Below are positions 38,770-48,352 of a DNA stretch of 64,000 nt, in pieces; position 1 is the stretch's first letter; each line of letters starts with the position of its first letter. Source of the stretch: Ideonella sp. Its GTDB lineage: Bacteria > Pseudomonadota > Gammaproteobacteria > Burkholderiales > Burkholderiaceae_C. The DNA lies in contig JABTUY010000005.1 in assembly GCA_015075165.1 (NCBI GenBank), positions 124,001-188,000 of the forward strand, read 5' to 3'. Position numbers and translations under genes: made by a program. A model generated the notes under the pieces. It did no database searches and was not told the origin of the DNA. It saw nothing but the letters and a program-made list of their open reading frames with translations.

Positions 38770-39276
38770 TCACGGTTTCGACGCGGCGGATGCAGCGGGC
38801 GCCGCGGGCGTGGCAGCGGGAGCGGGTTGCACAACAGGCGTCGCAGGCACGGCCGATGCGCCGGGCGCGGCCGGCGCCGGCTGGCCCGGTGCCGCGGGCA
38901 CCACGATGCCGGGCGCCAGCGGCAGCTCGGCCATCGCGGTGACGCCGTCGACGAAGAAGCGCGTCTCGCCGAAGCAGCTGGTGGGCAGGCCGACCTTCTG
39001 CTCGTAGTGCAGCGTCACGCGGTGGCCCATCGCCTGGTTGATCTTCGCCGCCACCGCGTCGTCGCGCACCGTGAAGTGGAACTTCTCCACCGTGCTGCCC
39101 GGCAGCGACACCAGCGCCAGTTCGCCCTCCCAGGTCTTGCACACCCAGCCGCGGTTGGAGAACTGCTGCACCCAGCCGGCGCGCTCGCCGCTGGAGTAGT
39201 TCCAGTTCAGCACGATCGCGAAGTAGCCGGCCAGCAGCGCCAGCAACACCGCAACGCCGATCACGAACCCCTTCAT
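38770..39276 (-). CDS. Conserved secreted/membrane-anchored protein of unknown function
   Basis: This 168-residue protein has an N-terminal hydrophobic anchor (GFVIGVAVLLALLAGYFAIV), a compact domain with two Cys residues (GWVCKTWEGEL and PTSCFGETRFF) and a low-complexity Ala/Pro-rich tail (about 125-168). GGGAGG 7 bases before the ATG at 39276 decides the start. Similar betaproteobacterial proteins are often labelled 6-phosphogluconate dehydrogenase, but no such domain is present. Function unknown. Confidence 0.8.
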   Translation of the reverse strand: MKGFVIGVAVLLALLAGYFAIVLNWNYSSGERAGWVQQFSNRGWVCKTWEGELALVSLPGSTVEKFHFTVRDDAVAAKINQAMGHRVTLHYEQKVGLPTSCFGETRFFVDGVTAMAELPLAPGIVVPAAPGQPAPAAPGASAVPATPVVQPAPAATPAAPAASAASKP

Positions 39277-39356
39277 CGCCACCTCCCGCCGGCCGTCACG
39301 CAGGGCCGCATTGTGACGACAAGCATGTCATGTCTGTGTTGCCGGGCGCCGGTCGC

Positions 39357-40433
39357 TCATGCGGTGCCCAGCACACCGCGGCGCATCTGGTCGCGCTCGA
39401 TCGATTGGAACAGCGCCTTGAAGTTGCCCTCGCCGAAGCCATCGTCGCCCTTGCGCTGGATGAACTCGAAGAACACCGGCCCGAGCAGCGTCTGCGAGAA
39501 GATCTGCAGCAGCAGGCGCGCGTTTCCGCCCTGCGTCGAGCCATCGAGCAGGATGCCGCGCGTCTTCAGCTCGGCCACCGGTTGTCCGTGGCCGGGCAGG
39601 CGCTCGTCGAGCATCTCGTAGTAGACGTCGTTGGGCGCGGTCATCAATGGCACGCCGGCCAGCGCGAGCTGGTCGATCGTTGCGAACAGGTCGTCGGTCA
39701 GCAGCGCGACGTGCTGGATGCCCTCGCCGTTGAACTGCATCAGGAACTCTTCGATCTGCCCGCCGCCTTGCTTGGCCTCTTCGTTCAGCGGGATGCGGAT
39801 CTTGCCGTCGGGTGCGGTCATCGCCTTGCTGGTCAGGCCGGTGTACTCGCCCTGGATGTCGAAGTAGCGGATCTCGCGGAAGTTGAACAGCTTCTCGTAG
39901 AACGCCGCCCAGAACGCCATGCGCCCGCGGTAGACGTTGTGCGTCAGGTGATCGATCACCTTCAACCCGTGGCCTACCGGATGGCGCGGCACGCCGTCGA
40001 TCCACTCGAAATCGATGTCGTAGATGCTCTTCCCATCGTCGAAGCGATCGATCAGGTACAGCGGCGCGCCGCCGATGCCCTTGATCGCCGGCAGCCGCAG
40101 CTCCATCGGGCCGGTGGGCATCTCCAGCGGCTGTGCGCCGAGCTCGAGTGCGCGTGCGTAGGCGCGGTGCGAATCCTGCACGCGAAACGCCAGGCCGCAG
40201 GCCGACGGCCCGTGCTCGGCGGCAAAGTAGCCGGCCTGGCTCTTCGGCTCGCGGTTGACGATGAAGTTGATCTCGCCCTGGCGGTACAGCAGCACGTCTT
40301 TGCTGCGGTGGCGCGCGACCAGGCTGAAGCCGAGCTGCTCGAACAGCGGCTCGAGCACGCTGGCGGTGGGCGAGGCGAACTCGACGAATTCGAACCCCAT
40401 CAAGCCCATGGGGTTGTCGAACAGATTGGCCAT
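39357..40433 (-). CDS. hppD: 4-Hydroxyphenylpyruvate dioxygenase
   Basis: HppD converts 4-hydroxyphenylpyruvate to homogentisate in tyrosine degradation. The 358-residue protein has two vicinal-oxygen-chelate domains; the Fe(II) ligands are His in IDHLTHNV, His in [11 protein letters not shown] and Glu in [25 protein letters not shown] precedes the ATG. No homogentisate dioxygenase is seen in the window. Confidence 0.96.
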   Translation of the reverse strand: MANLFDNPMGLMGFEFVEFASPTASVLEPLFEQLGFSLVARHRSKDVLLYRQGEINFIVNREPKSQAGYFAAEHGPSACGLAFRVQDSHRAYARALELGAQPLEMPTGPMELRLPAIKGIGGAPLYLIDRFDDGKSIYDIDFEWIDGVPRHPVGHGLKVIDHLTHNVYRGRMAFWAAFYEKLFNFREIRYFDIQGEYTGLTSKAMTAPDGKIRIPLNEEAKQGGGQIEEFLMQFNGEGIQHVALLTDDLFATIDQLALAGVPLMTAPNDVYYEMLDERLPGHGQPVAELKTRGILLDGSTQGGNARLLLQIFSQTLLGPVFFEFIQRKGDDGFGEGNFKALFQSIERDQMRRGVLGTA

Positions 40434-40476
40434 GGTTGCTCCTCGAACGGCCGCATCGGCGGTGTGGGTGTGGGGA

Positions 40477-41037
40477 TTACCGGTGTGCTCCGGGCAGGCC
40501 GCTGCGCGGCGCCACGTCGCACTGCGACAGCGATCGCCGGTACTCGGCCGCGCGGCGCACGTAGCCGTCGGCGGCGTTGGCGAGCAGCTGCAGGTCTTTC
40601 TCGCTCAGCGCGCGCACCACCTTGGCCGGTGCGCCGAGCAGCAGCGAGCGCGGCGGAAACACCTTGCCCTCGGTGATGATCGCGCCGGCGCCGACCAGGC
40701 TCTGCTCGCCGATCACCGCGCCGTTGAGCACCACTGCCTTGATGCCGACGAGCGAGCCGGCACCGATCGTGCAGCCGTGCAGCATCGCCTGATGCCCCAC
40801 CGTCACGCGCTCGCCGAGCGTCAGCGGGAAACCCGGGTCGACGTGCAGCACCGCGCCGTCCTGCACGTTGCTGCCGGCGCCGATGGTGATGCTGTCGCCG
40901 TCGCCGCGCAGCACGGCGCCGAACCACACGCTGGCGCCGGCGCCGAGCGTGACGCGGCCGACCACGGTGGCGCTGCCGGCCACGTAGGCGTCGGGCGCGA
41001 TCTGCGGCTGCTGGTCGTCGATGCGGTAGATCGCCAT
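40477..41037 (-). CDS. Gamma-carbonic anhydrase-like hexapeptide-repeat protein
   Basis: This 186-residue left-handed beta-helix protein has many hexapeptide turns. The three His ligands of gamma-carbonic anhydrases are visible: [17 protein letters not shown] and LHGCTIG. The usual annotation is YrdA/PaaY-like; PaaY thioesterase-like members occur with phenylacetate genes, but this copy is 7 kb from the paa locus. The start at 41037 is clear because the 490-residue open frame upstream is antisense to panE. Confidence 0.93.
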   Translation of the reverse strand: MAIYRIDDQQPQIAPDAYVAGSATVVGRVTLGAGASVWFGAVLRGDGDSITIGAGSNVQDGAVLHVDPGFPLTLGERVTVGHQAMLHGCTIGAGSLVGIKAVVLNGAVIGEQSLVGAGAIITEGKVFPPRSLLLGAPAKVVRALSEKDLQLLANAADGYVRRAAEYRRSLSQCDVAPRSGLPGAHR

Positions 41038-41121
41038 GGCTGGGGCGCGGGCTGCGTGAGCGGCGGAGGTGGGCCATTGTCGCAAGGCGCGGCTCGCCTC
41101 GCGTGGCAGTAGCATCGCGCC

Positions 41122-42102
41122 ATGAAGATCTGCATCGTCGGCGCCGGCGCCATCGGCGGTTTCATCGGCACGCGGCTGGCCCTCACCGGGGCGCACGAGG
41201 TGAGCGCGCTCGCGCGCGGCGCCACGCTGGCGGCGTTGCGCCAGCACGGCTGGCGGCTGCGCGAGGGCGGCACGCTGCACGGGGCGCCGGCGCACGCGGC
41301 CGATCGGGCCGCCGCGCTCGGCGCGCAGGACGTGGTCGTCATCGCCGTCAAGGGCCAGTCGTTGCCCGAGGTGGCGCCGCAGATCGCGCCGCTGCTGGCG
41401 GCGCACACGCTGGTGCTGCCGGCGATGAACGGCGTGCCGTGGTGGTTCAACCGCGGCGTGGCGGCGCTCGAAGGCGCGCCGCTGGCCAGCGTCGACCCGG
41501 GTGGCACGGTGACGCGTGCGATCCCGTTCGCGCAGGTGATCGGCTGCGTCGTGCACGCCAGCACGTCGACCTCGGAGCCCGGCCTGGTCGAGCACAAGAT
41601 GGGCCGCGGCCTGATCGTCGGCGAGCCCGGCGGCGGCGAATCGGCGCGCGTGCGCGCGCTGGCCGAGGTGCTGCAGCACGCCGGCTTCGACGTCACCGCA
41701 TCGGCCAACGTGCGGCGCGACATCTGGTACAAGCTGTGGGGCAACATGACGATCAACCCGGTGTCGGCGATCACCGGCGCACCGACCGATCGCGTGCTCG
41801 CCGATCCGCTGCTGCTCGCGTTCTGCTCGCAGGCGATGCGCGAGGCCTCGGCCGTCGGCGCGCAGATCGGCTGCGCGATCGAGCAGCAGCCCGACGACCG
41901 CCACGCGATCACGCGCAGGCTCGGCAGCTTCAGGCCCAGCATGCTGCAAGACGTGGAGGCCGGCCGCACGATCGAGCTCGACGCCATCGTGGCGGTGCTG
42001 CGCGAGATCGCGCAGCGCGTCGGCGTGGCCACGCCGAGCATCGACGCGCTGCTGGGCCTGACGCGGCTGTTCGCGCGCATGCGCGGGCTGTACCCGGGCT
42101 GA
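41122..42102 (+). CDS. panE: 2-Dehydropantoate 2-reductase (PanE-like)
   Basis: This NADPH-dependent ketopantoate reductase family member (326 residues) starts with the Rossmann motif KICIVGAGAIGGFIGTRLA. The C-terminal domain contains the catalytic-Lys region (DIWYKLWGNMTINPVSAIT) and RPSMLQDVEAGRTIELDAI. It is divergent from the gamma-carbonic anhydrase gene across 84 bases. Family members outside pantothenate synthesis exist, so the role is probable rather than certain. Confidence 0.9.
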   Translation: MKICIVGAGAIGGFIGTRLALTGAHEVSALARGATLAALRQHGWRLREGGTLHGAPAHAADRAAALGAQDVVVIAVKGQSLPEVAPQIAPLLAAHTLVLPAMNGVPWWFNRGVAALEGAPLASVDPGGTVTRAIPFAQVIGCVVHASTSTSEPGLVEHKMGRGLIVGEPGGGESARVRALAEVLQHAGFDVTASANVRRDIWYKLWGNMTINPVSAITGAPTDRVLADPLLLAFCSQAMREASAVGAQIGCAIEQQPDDRHAITRRLGSFRPSMLQDVEAGRTIELDAIVAVLREIAQRVGVATPSIDALLGLTRLFARMRGLYPG

Positions 42103-42123
42103 GCGGCCGGCCTTCCAGGTGAG

Positions 42124-43257
42124 CTAGGCGCGCGGCCGCCCGAACAGCGCGTCCCACTGCGCCAGCGCCGGCTTGGCGTTGAACTGCGTGTCGACGAAGC
42201 CGAGCTTGACGAACAGCGCCAGGCTCGGCGGCGTCGGCTGCGGGAAGGAGGCCGGATCGATGTCGGTAAAGGGCAGCTGAGTCCAGCCGCGCGCTGCGAT
42301 GCCGTCGAGCAGCGCTGCGTGCCGAGTCACGTAGCGCGCCTGCAGCGCCGGCGTCGACGTCACCGACCCCGGTGCCGTGCCGACGCTGGCGCTGGGCCAG
42401 CCGCCTTCGACCACCATCATCGGCAGAGGCGAAGTGGCGCTCTGCAGGCGGCGGTAGTGGTCGTCGGGGATGTCCTCGGGCTGCGCGTAGGCGAGGTACG
42501 GGTACGACGACAGTCCGATCAGCTGCATGAACGGGAAGTCGGTGCGATCGGTGTCGATGCCGACGAACGGCCCGTTGGTGAATTTGCCCCAGGCGGTCTC
42601 GACCTGCACGCTGACGAACAGCGTCGATGCCGTGCCGGCGGCGCGCAGATCGGCGGCGGCGTCGTTGGCGGTGCGGCGGACGGCGCTGTAGAGCGCCGCC
42701 GGTGCGGTGGCGCGGATCAGGTTGGTTTCCGGCGCGAGGCCGAGATACTCGGGTCGCAGCAGCCGCGCCACCGCGAGCAGGAAGCCGCGCACCGCCTGCT
42801 GCACTGCGGGCTCGGCGAGGCTGCGGCCGAGCGCGCGCAGCTGCGGCGCCTCCTGCGAACGGTCGAGGCCGTCGGTGAGGTCGGCCATGTACATCAGCTG
42901 CATGCCCTTGCTGCGGTAGAAGTCGACCAGACCGACCTTGTCGCGCTGCAAGATCACATCGGGCGACACGCCGGCGAGCAACTCGGTGTACGGCGGTTCG
43001 TCGTGGATCGCGGCCAGGTCGGCGCGCGTGCTCCAGAGGTCGATCGTGCGCAGCGCGTCGGCCATCGTGTTGCGCGGCGGCAGCGCGGAGAATCCCATCC
43101 GCCAGGTGCGCGTGGACGCAGGCAGGCTGCCGCCGCCGTGGCAGCCTGCGGCGGCCAGCGCGGCCCAGGCGGTGGCGCCGCCGAGCGCGCGCCGTCGCAG
43201 CGGGCTGTCCACCGATGGTCGTGTTGACCTGCCCGGGATCGCTCGGGCGCGCCGCAT
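42124..43257 (-). CDS. Putative lipoprotein with a glycosidase-like domain, function unknown
   Basis: The protein (377 residues from the ATG at 43257; GTG starts at 43290 and 43212 are alternatives) has an SPLRRRALGG twin-arginine-like stretch and a lipobox-like LAAAGC before a mature region beginning HGGGSLPASTRTWRMGFSALPP. The body (LWSTRADLAAIHDEPPY, GMQLMYMADLTDGLD, PEYLGLAPETNL, PMMVVEGGWPSASVG) resembles a TIM-barrel glycosidase. The paired acidic residues of PETNL and VVEGGW fit catalytic Glu positions; family assignment is inference. It follows the hydratase gene directly. Confidence 0.7.
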   Translation of the reverse strand: MRRARAIPGRSTRPSVDSPLRRRALGGATAWAALAAAGCHGGGSLPASTRTWRMGFSALPPRNTMADALRTIDLWSTRADLAAIHDEPPYTELLAGVSPDVILQRDKVGLVDFYRSKGMQLMYMADLTDGLDRSQEAPQLRALGRSLAEPAVQQAVRGFLLAVARLLRPEYLGLAPETNLIRATAPAALYSAVRRTANDAAADLRAAGTASTLFVSVQVETAWGKFTNGPFVGIDTDRTDFPFMQLIGLSSYPYLAYAQPEDIPDDHYRRLQSATSPLPMMVVEGGWPSASVGTAPGSVTSTPALQARYVTRHAALLDGIAARGWTQLPFTDIDPASFPQPTPPSLALFVKLGFVDTQFNAKPALAQWDALFGRPRA

Positions 43258-43297
43258 GGCCGCGACTATCGACCGCGCCAATTCATTCACAGCTTCT

Positions 43298-44100
43298 TCA
43301 GTCGAGGCCGATCTCGATCGCGGTCAGTGGCGCGTCGAACTCGGCGCGCCAGGTCTGGCCCGGTTGCAGCGCCCAGGCATCGGTCCAGGTGCCGGTGGTC
43401 ACCACGTCGCCGGCGCGCAGCTCGGGTGCGCCGGGGCAGCGCTGCAGTTCGAGCACGAAGTGCCGCAGCGCGTGCAGCGGGCCGTCGAGCACGTTGCGGC
43501 CCTGGCCCTGCTCGATCGGCCTGCCGTCGCAGCGCAGGCGCACGCCGGCGGCAGCCAGCATGGCATCGAGCGCTTTGCCGCCGGTGGCCAGGCCGCGCAC
43601 CGGCGTACGCGGCCCGACCAGCAGGCGCCCGTGCAGACCGCCGTCGGCCACCGTCTGCGCGGCGGTGAAGCGCCAGTCGGCGCAGTGCGACTGCACGATC
43701 TCGAAGCCCGTTGCCAGCCAGTCCACGCAGGCGAACAACTGCTCCAGCGTGGCATCGGGCGGCGGCGTGGCCGCGATGCCGAACACCACCTCGGGCTCCA
43801 GCCGCGGCTGGCACAGCCGCTGCAGCGACAGGGTGGCCCGGCCGTCGCAGTGCAGCAGCGTGGTGTTCCACACCGTGCCCCAGATCGGCGCGAACACGCG
43901 GTAGCGCTGCCAGATCGTGCGGTTGGTGAAGCCGATCTTGAAGCCGGCCGGTTGCTCGCCGCGCGCGCTGCGCAGCGCGCGCACCGCCAGCGCGCTCTGG
44001 TAGGCCTGCGCCACGTCGCTCGGGCGCTGTGCGTCGGGCAGCGTCGGCCACAGCACACCGCTATCGAGGTGCGCCAGGATCTCCTGCGGCGACATCATCG

Positions 44101-44104
<4 letters not shown>
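43298..44104 (-). CDS. 2-Keto-4-pentenoate hydratase-like (MhpD/fumarylacetoacetase family)
   Basis: This 268-residue protein fits the 2-oxopent-4-enoate hydratase/decarboxylase family: AGFKIGFTNRTIWQRYRV, LEPEVVFGIA with its metal Glu residues, and AGDVVTTGTWTDAWALQPG near the C-terminus. Members hydrate 2-hydroxypenta-2,4-dienoate in meta-cleavage pathways. The ATG at 44104 overlaps the DAHP synthase stop (ATGA), an unusual coupling because no other meta-cleavage gene is present. Confidence 0.88.
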
Positions 44105-45201
<1,097 letters not shown>

Positions 45202-45383
45202 GGTCGTCGCAGCGGTTGGCGCGACATTGTCGGCCAACCGCGCGGCGCCGCCCTCAGCCGTGCGAGCCGCAGCACGAGCCCGCGGCGGCCGGCTGCAGCG
45301 GTCAAGGAGTTCATGGCGCAAGGCTAAGCGGGAGCGTGAACCGTCGAACCAGCGAGGCTGCGCTTGCACGCGCGGCCGCGGAG

Positions 45384-46784
45384 TCATTCGACCGCCGGCG
45401 ACCCGAACCGATGCTCGAGCGTGAGCACGATGTAGTTCGAGCCGCCCGTCACGTTGCCCAGCAGCCGCGAGTGCGAGAACATCCCCGAGCGGTGGACGAC
45501 GCCGACGCCGAGGTAGGTGTGCTTCCAGCGTTCGGCCGCGAGAACGTCGCCGACGCTGAAGTCGACCGACGCGTCGATGTAATTCAGCACGCGCGAGGTG
45601 CGGCGGCCGCGCGCGGCCTGCTCCTGCACTTCGGCGAACGGCACCGGGTCAGCGACCGACAGGCCCCAGCCGAAGCCGATGCGCGTCGACACGCGATCGC
45701 TCCACGGCAGGCGGTAGAAGCCCTTCATGAAGAGATCGACCTCGGCGCCGGTGCGCTGAAACGGCCGGTCGCGGTGCTGGATCAGGCCGACATAGCCCAC
45801 CAGGTCGAGCGGCCAGCCGCGAAAATCCTGCACCAGCGTCTTGCCGACGTTGAGACCGACCGCTGCGGTCGGCGTGGCGCGGTTGATCGCCGTGCAACGC
45901 AGTGTCGTGATCTTCACCATGTTGCAGCGGTCTTCGGCGGCCGGGCCGTACGACACGCGCACCCAGGTCGGCGACGCCTCGGCCGACCACTGCACCTCGC
46001 GTGCGCTGGGGCTGTACGCGGCCCCGAGCAGCACGCCGAGCTGGGTGCCGCGCTCGGCGATCGGGCTGTCGCGCACGGTGCGCGCGTGCCGCGTCGTCGC
46101 CACGCCGCCGAGCAGCCGCCAGCCCGCGCTGAGCTGATAGCTGCCGAACAGGCCCGCCGCCAGGTTCGCGCCGGCACCGGGCTGGTAAGCGGGCCGCTCG
46201 GGCAGCGCGGCTTGCTCGGCCGGCACGCCGTAGTAGAAGTCGTTGCTGCGCGCGCTGCGCACCGTGATGGCGAGCGATGGCCGCACGGTCCAGCGCCCGA
46301 GCCGCCAATCGGTGAACGCACCGAGCTCGACCTCGCGGCCGCGCGATTGGTGCCCCACGTCCTGGTACGCGGCCGTATAGAACCGGCTCGACCCCCAGCG
46401 GTGGCGCCAGATCAGACCCGCGTCGAGGCCACCGTTACGCGGCGTCAGGCCGCGCAGCGCCGGCGGCATGCGGTCGAGCGGAAAGCCCTCGACGCGGCGG
46501 CGCAGAACGACGTCGACCTCGTCGTCCGCGCTCGCGGCGAGCTTGATGCCCAGCCGGTCCGAGCGCAGGAAGATGCGCTCGCCCTCGTAGAGGTATAGCG
46601 GCACCAGGTCGCGTTGTCGGCCTTCGCCACGGTACGGCGAGCGCTCGCTGCTGACGAGCCAGCCCAGGCCGGCGCCGCCGGGCGCAGAGATCAGGTTGAC
46701 CAGCGCTTCGCTGTTGCCGATCTGCGCGCAGACGTCCAACGGCCACCACAGCGGCAATGCGAACGCCAGACGCACGAAGCGCAC
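45384..46784 (-). CDS. MipA/OmpV-like outer-membrane protein
   Basis: This 466-residue protein has a probable signal peptide (VRFVRLAFALPLWWPLDVCAQ). A series of amphipathic beta-strands follows, such as FRGWPLDLVGYVGLIQHR, FYRLPWSDRVSTRIGFGWG and YLGVGVVHRSGMF, ending in NYIVLTLEHRFGSPAVE. This is the MipA/OmpV pattern of scaffold or porin-like barrel proteins. The GTG at 46784 is chosen for the signal peptide and has low certainty; the much longer open frame upstream is not credible. It is larger than the usual 250-300 residue MipA. Confidence 0.75.
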   Translation of the reverse strand: MRFVRLAFALPLWWPLDVCAQIGNSEALVNLISAPGGAGLGWLVSSERSPYRGEGRQRDLVPLYLYEGERIFLRSDRLGIKLAASADDEVDVVLRRRVEGFPLDRMPPALRGLTPRNGGLDAGLIWRHRWGSSRFYTAAYQDVGHQSRGREVELGAFTDWRLGRWTVRPSLAITVRSARSNDFYYGVPAEQAALPERPAYQPGAGANLAAGLFGSYQLSAGWRLLGGVATTRHARTVRDSPIAERGTQLGVLLGAAYSPSAREVQWSAEASPTWVRVSYGPAAEDRCNMVKITTLRCTAINRATPTAAVGLNVGKTLVQDFRGWPLDLVGYVGLIQHRDRPFQRTGAEVDLFMKGFYRLPWSDRVSTRIGFGWGLSVADPVPFAEVQEQAARGRRTSRVLNYIDASVDFSVGDVLAAERWKHTYLGVGVVHRSGMFSHSRLLGNVTGGSNYIVLTLEHRFGSPAVE

Positions 46785-47186
46785 GGTCGCGGGGCTGCGG
46801 TCGGGTGAAGGCAGGCCGCGCGCCAGCGACGATGATCGTGCCTCGGGCCCGTCGTGGCGCGCGCGGCGCGGCGACGGCAGACGACGGCAGCGCCCGTTTG
46901 CACGAGTCGAGCGGTGGTCACGGAACACCTGAATCCTCGTGGTCGGTTGCCGCATTCTGGCCCGTGCGCGGGCCGGTGGTAAGGTGACCGGCAAATCGCG
47001 CGCGTCCACGTGCTGCAAGCCGCCACCAGCTCCGGGAAGAACTCGAGTGCGATGCAACGAGCCGACGCAATCCGATGGCGCGCGCCGCAACGGCGTGCCG
47101 GATGCGTGTGCGTTCGTGTCGCCAGGCGTCAAGCTGGCGATCGACGAGATCGGCGCGGGTCGCGCAGGCGGCAGGCGCCGGCAGCG
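46785..47186. other. Gene-free gap of about 400 bases
   Basis: This is the divergent region between the MipA-like gene and the VTT-domain gene. Small Arg/Cys-rich frames occur on both strands without ribosome-binding sites or family resemblance. No repeat, terminator or consensus promoter is evident. Confidence 0.6.
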
Positions 47187-47858
47187 ATGACCGGCCACGC
47201 CCCGCTGCGGCACGCACTGACGTGGGCTGAACTGCTGCCGTCGCTGCGCGCCGGGCTCGCGGTGGTGGTGCTGTTCGCGTTCGCGGTGGCGCTGGTGAAG
47301 GAGTTCGCCGAGCCGATCCAGGCGGTTGTTCGTGCGCATGCGCTGCTCGGCGTCGTGGTGTTCTTCGCCACCTCGGCGCTGGCCGTGCTGGTGCCGGTGC
47401 TGAGCAACCTGCCGCTGCTGCCGGTGGCCGTGCTCGCGTGGGGTTCTGGGTGGACCGCCGCGCTGCTGCTGGCCGGCTGGATCGCCGGTTCGGGGCTGTC
47501 GTTCTGGCTCGGTCGCCACGCGCGCGCGGCGATCATCCGGCGTCTGCCGGCGGTGCGCCGGCATGCCGACATCGACCGGTTGATCCATCCGCAGCACCGC
47601 ATGGTCTCGCTGGTGCTGCTGCGCATGACGTTCCCGGTCGACGTGCTGTCGTACGCGCTGGGTTTGTTCAGCCGCCGTACCACGCTGGCCGAGAACGTGA
47701 CCACCACCGCACTGGGCGGCGCGCCGTTCGCGCTGCTGTTCGCGTGGGTGCCGGCGCTACCGTTCGTTGCGCAGGCGGCGGTGCTCGGCGCGTCGGTGGT
47801 GCTGTTCGCGCTCTACGCCGCTTGGCTGCTGCGTGGGTCGGCCTCCGAATCCCTATAA
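47187..47858 (+). CDS. VTT-domain (TVP38/TMEM64-like, DedA superfamily) membrane protein
   Basis: This 223-residue protein has at least five hydrophobic segments and the VTT-like loop VAVLAWGSGWTAALLLAGWI followed by SGLSFWLGRHARAAIIRRL. It carries the re-entrant Gly/Pro pattern of SNARE-associated proteins, e.g. RMTFPVDVLSYALGLF. Superfamily members flip or transport lipids. It ends just before the paa promoter. The ATG at 47187 gives the expected length. Confidence 0.85.
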   Translation: MTGHAPLRHALTWAELLPSLRAGLAVVVLFAFAVALVKEFAEPIQAVVRAHALLGVVVFFATSALAVLVPVLSNLPLLPVAVLAWGSGWTAALLLAGWIAGSGLSFWLGRHARAAIIRRLPAVRRHADIDRLIHPQHRMVSLVLLRMTFPVDVLSYALGLFSRRTTLAENVTTTALGGAPFALLFAWVPALPFVAQAAVLGASVVLFALYAAWLLRGSASESL

Positions 47859-47859
47859 T
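47854..47859 (+). promoter_or_regulatory. -10 element of the paa operon promoter
   Basis: This is a perfect TATAAT 43 bases before the paaI ATG, in an otherwise GC-rich region. The start site would be about 47866, inside the adjacent palindrome. A good -35 is not evident 17 bases upstream. Confidence 0.65.
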
Positions 47860-47862
47860 TTC

Positions 47863-47878
47863 TCGACCGATCGGTCGA
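47863..47878. promoter_or_regulatory. PaaR operator palindrome upstream of paaI
   Basis: TCGACCGATCGGTCGA is a perfect 16-base palindrome placed 3 bases downstream of the TATAAT. TetR-family PaaR repressors of betaproteobacteria bind such sites, and a TetR gene lies at 53636 in the same locus. Binding here would block the transcription start and be relieved by phenylacetyl-CoA. Confidence 0.75.
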
Positions 47879-47901
47879 TAATACTCCCTTCGAACCCAGA
47901 C

Positions 47902-48339
47902 ATGCCCGAACGCACCCCGCAGCAACTGGCCGAGCACGTGCGTGATCGCATGTTCGCCCACGACCGCGCCTCGAAGTGGCTCGGCATGAGCATCGACGAG
48001 GTCGCGCCCGGCCGCGCGGTGCTGTCGATGACGGTGCGCGATTGCATGCTCAACGGCCACGACCTCTGCCACGGCGGGCTGATCACCACGCTGGCCGATT
48101 CGGCGTTCGCGTTCGCCTGCAACTCGTACAACGAGATGACGGTGGCCTCGGGCTTCGCGATCGACATCCTCGCGCCGGGCAAGCTCGGCGACGTGCTGAC
48201 CGCGCGCTGCAACGAGGTCAGCCGCGCCGGCCGCACCGGGGTCTACGACTGCATCGTCACCAACCAGCGCGGCGAGCGCGTGGCGGTGTTCCGCGGTCGC
48301 TCGTACACGATGAAGGGCCGGCCGGCGGTCGCAGATTGA
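47902..48339 (+). CDS. paaI: Phenylacetate-pathway thioesterase PaaI
   Basis: PaaI is a hotdog-fold thioesterase thought to rescue CoA from dead-end ring-hydroxylated intermediates. It is 145 residues; the signature HDLCHGGLITTLADSAFAFA has the catalytic Asp. It is the first gene after the PaaR operator. The longer upstream frame is a shadow of the VTT gene. Confidence 0.95.
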   Translation: MPERTPQQLAEHVRDRMFAHDRASKWLGMSIDEVAPGRAVLSMTVRDCMLNGHDLCHGGLITTLADSAFAFACNSYNEMTVASGFAIDILAPGKLGDVLTARCNEVSRAGRTGVYDCIVTNQRGERVAVFRGRSYTMKGRPAVAD

Positions 48340-48352
48340 ACAGGAGACATCG

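Noticed and set aside
46939-47190. An 83-codon frame before the VTT-domain gene
   Set aside because: Its composition is Arg/Pro/Cys-rich with no ribosome-binding site, and it overlaps the better-supported start at 47187.
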